Below, piece by piece: positions 5,941 to 7,811 of a DNA stretch of 7,811 nt (position 1 is its first letter; each line of letters opens with the position of its first letter). A program made the translations under genes and the position numbers. The notes beneath the pieces were generated by a model. It searched no databases. It was not told the origin of the DNA and saw nothing but the letters and a program-made list of their open reading frames with translations. This DNA comes from Bacteroidales bacterium (GTDB taxonomy: Bacteria; Bacteroidota; Bacteroidia; Bacteroidales; Tenuifilaceae). The stretch spans positions 1 to 7,811 of the forward strand of contig JACJXC010000014.1 of the NCBI GenBank assembly GCA_020636835.1. Reading direction: 5' to 3'.

Positions 5941-6606
5941 TGCGCAGAACTGTGCAGAACAACGCAGAAATAAGACTTTATTCAACTTTTCTTTCTCTGC
6001 GTAACTCTGCGCATTCTGCTGGCAATTATTTCTCCCGCAGATCTCGCAGAACAGCGCAGAAAAAGAGTTTATACAACTCTGCGAAACTCTGCGCATTCAG
6101 CGGGCAATAATCTTTTTCTACTCCCGCAGATCTCGCAGACCAACGCAGAAAAAGAGTTTATACAACTCTGCGTAACTCTGCGCATTCAGCGGGCAATAAT
6201 CTTTTTCTTTCTCCCGCAGATCTCGCAGACCAACGCAGAAATAAGAGTTTATACAACTCTGCGAAACTCTGCGTATTCAGCGGGAATAATCTTTTTTTTC
6301 TCCCGCAGATCTCGCAGACCAACGCAGAAATAAGACTTTATTCAACTTTTCTTTCTCTGCGAACCTCTGCGCATTCAGCGGGCAATAATCTTTTTCCTCT
6401 CCCGCAGATCTCGCAGACCAACGCAGAATAAGAGCTTGTCCAACCTTTCTTTCTCTGCGTAAATTTGCGCATTCAGCGGGCGAACCTTCTTTTCTTCCTC
6501 TGCGAAAATCCGCGAAATCTGCGGGCAACTATCTTCCTCTTCTTCTGCGAACCTCTGCGCATTCTGCGGGCAATGTTCTTTTTCTTCTCTGCGTAACTCT
6601 GCGTAG
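5941..6606. repeat. Tandem palindromic TCTGCG repeat array between convergent genes
   Basis: The array is built from a left arm of about 28 bp (CTCTGCG-nAA-CTCTGCG-CAT-TCAGCGGG) and an inverted right arm (CCCGCAGATCTCGCAGA, then CCAACGCAGA). Left arms start at 5995, 6077, 6166, 6257, 6355, 6453, 6498, 6543 and 6587. Right arms start at 6033, 6122, 6212, 6301 and 6400, with a partial one at about 5944. Each left-right pair can form a long stem over an AT-rich loop (AATAATCTTTTTCT). The full unit is 82-98 bp. The last four left arms have no right partner and a 44-45-bp spacing. Within an arm, TCTGCG recurs every 9-10 bp. Frames across it give low-complexity AEEK/NAQRFAE-like peptides that are by-products of the repeat, not genes. 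It fills the gap between the 3' ends of prfB and the transporter gene. Confidence 0.9.
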
Positions 6607-6627
6607 TAGTTCACAGCTTGGGAATTG

Positions 6628-7578
6628 CTATTCCTTGTTTAGCCTAGCTTTTGTAATTAGCCCTACGGGGATGAAGGCGAATACTTTTTGCATCCTTTTT
6701 TTCGGAACCTGCGATAGGAACAATCCTAGAACAACTACTGCTATTCCCGCCATTTTTAATGGGGTTATTACTTCGCCATTCATAAAATAGGCAAATATTG
6801 CGGTTAGTACCGGAATAGCGTTGGTGAACGAGTTGGCGCTGGTTACCCCCAGATGCTTCACGGAGTATGTGAAGAGCAAGAATGCAATAGTTGACCCGAA
6901 AATTGCCAACTCAAAGATTGGAATCATCGATTTTATGCTTATCCCGACACCTATAAAGTGATCAACCTCAAATATCAGAAACAGTGGAAGAAAGTAAAGC
7001 GCCCCTAGCGTATTCTGGTAGGTTATGATTGAGAATACATTGTATTTTGATGTTAATTTCCGGAGTGTGAGCGAGTATCCTAGCCCCGAGAATACTGCCA
7101 ATAGCATTAATAGCACTCCATACGGATTGGCATCCACCTGCCCAAATCCCTTGTGGAAAATCACCACGCAAACTCCAACTACCGAAACCACTATCCCCAG
7201 AAAGTTCATCGGGGTTATTCGTTGCTTGTAAAAATAGTACTCGCCAATGGGGCTGAACAACGGAATAATTGAGATTATTACAGCGGCCAGTGTTGACGAT
7301 ATCATGGTCATCCCGTAGGTTTCTCCCACAAAGTACATGAATGGCTCAAAGAATGCCAGCAGCATGAAGTACTTGATATCGGCTCGGTTTACCTTTACCA
7401 GCTTGCCAATAATTGCAGTAACCGCAAATAGTACCAAGCTGGATATGCTCAAGCGTAATACCACCAGCGTAAGTGGTTTGTAGAACTCAAATACATCCTT
7501 GTACCATATAAAGGTGAGCGACCAAAATACCATCGCCATTACCACTGCCAAGTATATCCGCGATCCGGGTTTCTGCAT
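6628..7578 (-). CDS. EamA/DMT-family inner-membrane transporter
   Basis: This 316-residue protein has ten predicted membrane helices (about 9-27, 35-57, 69-87, 92-113, 124-142, 151-170, 184-204, 215-239, 247-267, 272-290). They form two EamA repeats of five helices each, at about 9-141 and 151-290. The end of the second repeat shows the family pattern FTNAIPVLTAIFAYF, then GEVITPLKMAGIAVVVLG. Length and topology are standard for drug/metabolite-superfamily exporters. Members move amino acids, nucleotide precursors or other small metabolites out of the cell, and the substrate cannot be read from the sequence. A basic cytosolic tail (292-316) follows. The ATG at 7578 is preceded by an A-rich leader (AAAAAAACAAAAAGT) and a promoter 50 bp upstream. 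It appears to be a single-gene unit, convergent with prfB. Confidence 0.9.
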   Translation of the reverse strand: MQKPGSRIYLAVVMAMVFWSLTFIWYKDVFEFYKPLTLVVLRLSISSLVLFAVTAIIGKLVKVNRADIKYFMLLAFFEPFMYFVGETYGMTMISSTLAAVIISIIPLFSPIGEYYFYKQRITPMNFLGIVVSVVGVCVVIFHKGFGQVDANPYGVLLMLLAVFSGLGYSLTLRKLTSKYNVFSIITYQNTLGALYFLPLFLIFEVDHFIGVGISIKSMIPIFELAIFGSTIAFLLFTYSVKHLGVTSANSFTNAIPVLTAIFAYFMNGEVITPLKMAGIAVVVLGLFLSQVPKKRMQKVFAFIPVGLITKARLNKE

Positions 7579-7627
7579 ACTTTTTGTTTTTTTAGAACTA
7601 TCCTTTTGCCCAAAGGTTTAAGGCTCG

Positions 7628-7635
7628 CAAAAGTA
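7628..7635 (-). promoter_or_regulatory. -7 box of the EamA transporter promoter
   Basis: TACTTTTG on the minus strand is an exact TAnnTTTG box, 49 bp before the ATG at 7578. I see no clear TTTG at the expected -33 position. The region 7636-7811 beyond it holds an AT palindrome (AAAATTAATTTT, 7688-7699) and a short plus-strand frame starting with ATG at 7775 that runs off the edge, too short to call a gene. Confidence 0.5.
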
Positions 7636-7811
7636 ATTTTTTAAATCCATATTCCCCCTTGTCCGATAGGGAAGATTCCGATTGCCTAAAATTAATTTTA
7701 TAACACATAACGGTAGTGACTTTTAATTATATAGCAATCTATTTGGCCCCTCCGCCGAGTTGTTTTTTTCAATATGACACCTTGGGGTTTGCGAAGTGGT
7801 TCGTGGCGAGA

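Noticed and set aside
5941..6606. CRISPR array
   Set aside because: The repeats are imperfect and palindromic, the intervening AT-rich segments are themselves repeated rather than unique spacers, and no cas genes are present.
6277..6614. Small minus-strand frames with NAQRFAE/RSAGEKKD-type peptides
   Set aside because: They are translations of the TCTGCG repeat array, overlap one another in different frames and have no independent start signals.
7706..7714. CATAACGGT also occurs near the right edge, identical to 176-184 in the attC-like element
   Set aside because: No matching inverted arm or second core lies within about 140 bp on either side, so a nine-base match alone is not evidence of another attC site.

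Overview
The window looks like chromosomal DNA from a member of the Bacteroidota. The evidence is several TAnnTTTG-type -7 promoter boxes, A-rich leaders without a clear Shine-Dalgarno, a release factor 2 of the Bacteroidota type, and a Bacteroidota-style tyrosine recombinase. I cannot name a genus.

Left third (1-2633, everything on the minus strand). Read in the minus direction, a tyrosine recombinase gene (2633-1452) is followed by four things. First comes a good Bacteroidota promoter that overlaps the recombinase 3' end and points away from it (1466-1434). Then comes a GTTGGCAAC core site (1358-1350). Next is one AT-rich gene for an unknown exported protein (1318-317). Last is a 136-bp imperfect palindrome (310-175) whose outer arms and GTT core sites look like an integron attC. 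The cassette's first nine bases (GTTGGCAAC) are the exact reverse complement of the outer arm of its palindrome (GTTGCCAAC), as expected for an integron gene cassette in circular form. The layout (recombinase, cassette promoter, attI-like site, cassette, attC-like site, all in one direction) resembles an integron with an inverted integrase gene. However, the recombinase lacks the additional segment that defines IntI proteins and carries an N-terminal domain that looks HARP-like. This is the most unusual part of the window. A second cassette may run off the left edge (1-180).

Middle (2634-4698). A 5'-truncated HepT/DUF86-like remnant (minus strand) lies upstream of the recombinase. A cytosolic PAS-PAS-histidine kinase without a receiver domain follows on the plus strand.

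Right (4699-7811). prfB (release factor 2) is complete only if its conserved +1 programmed frameshift at an in-frame UGA is used. It faces an EamA/DMT-family membrane transporter gene on the minus strand. About 700 bp between these convergent genes is filled by a tandem array of palindromic TCTGCG-based repeats. The last 230 bp hold the transporter promoter and nothing else I can identify.
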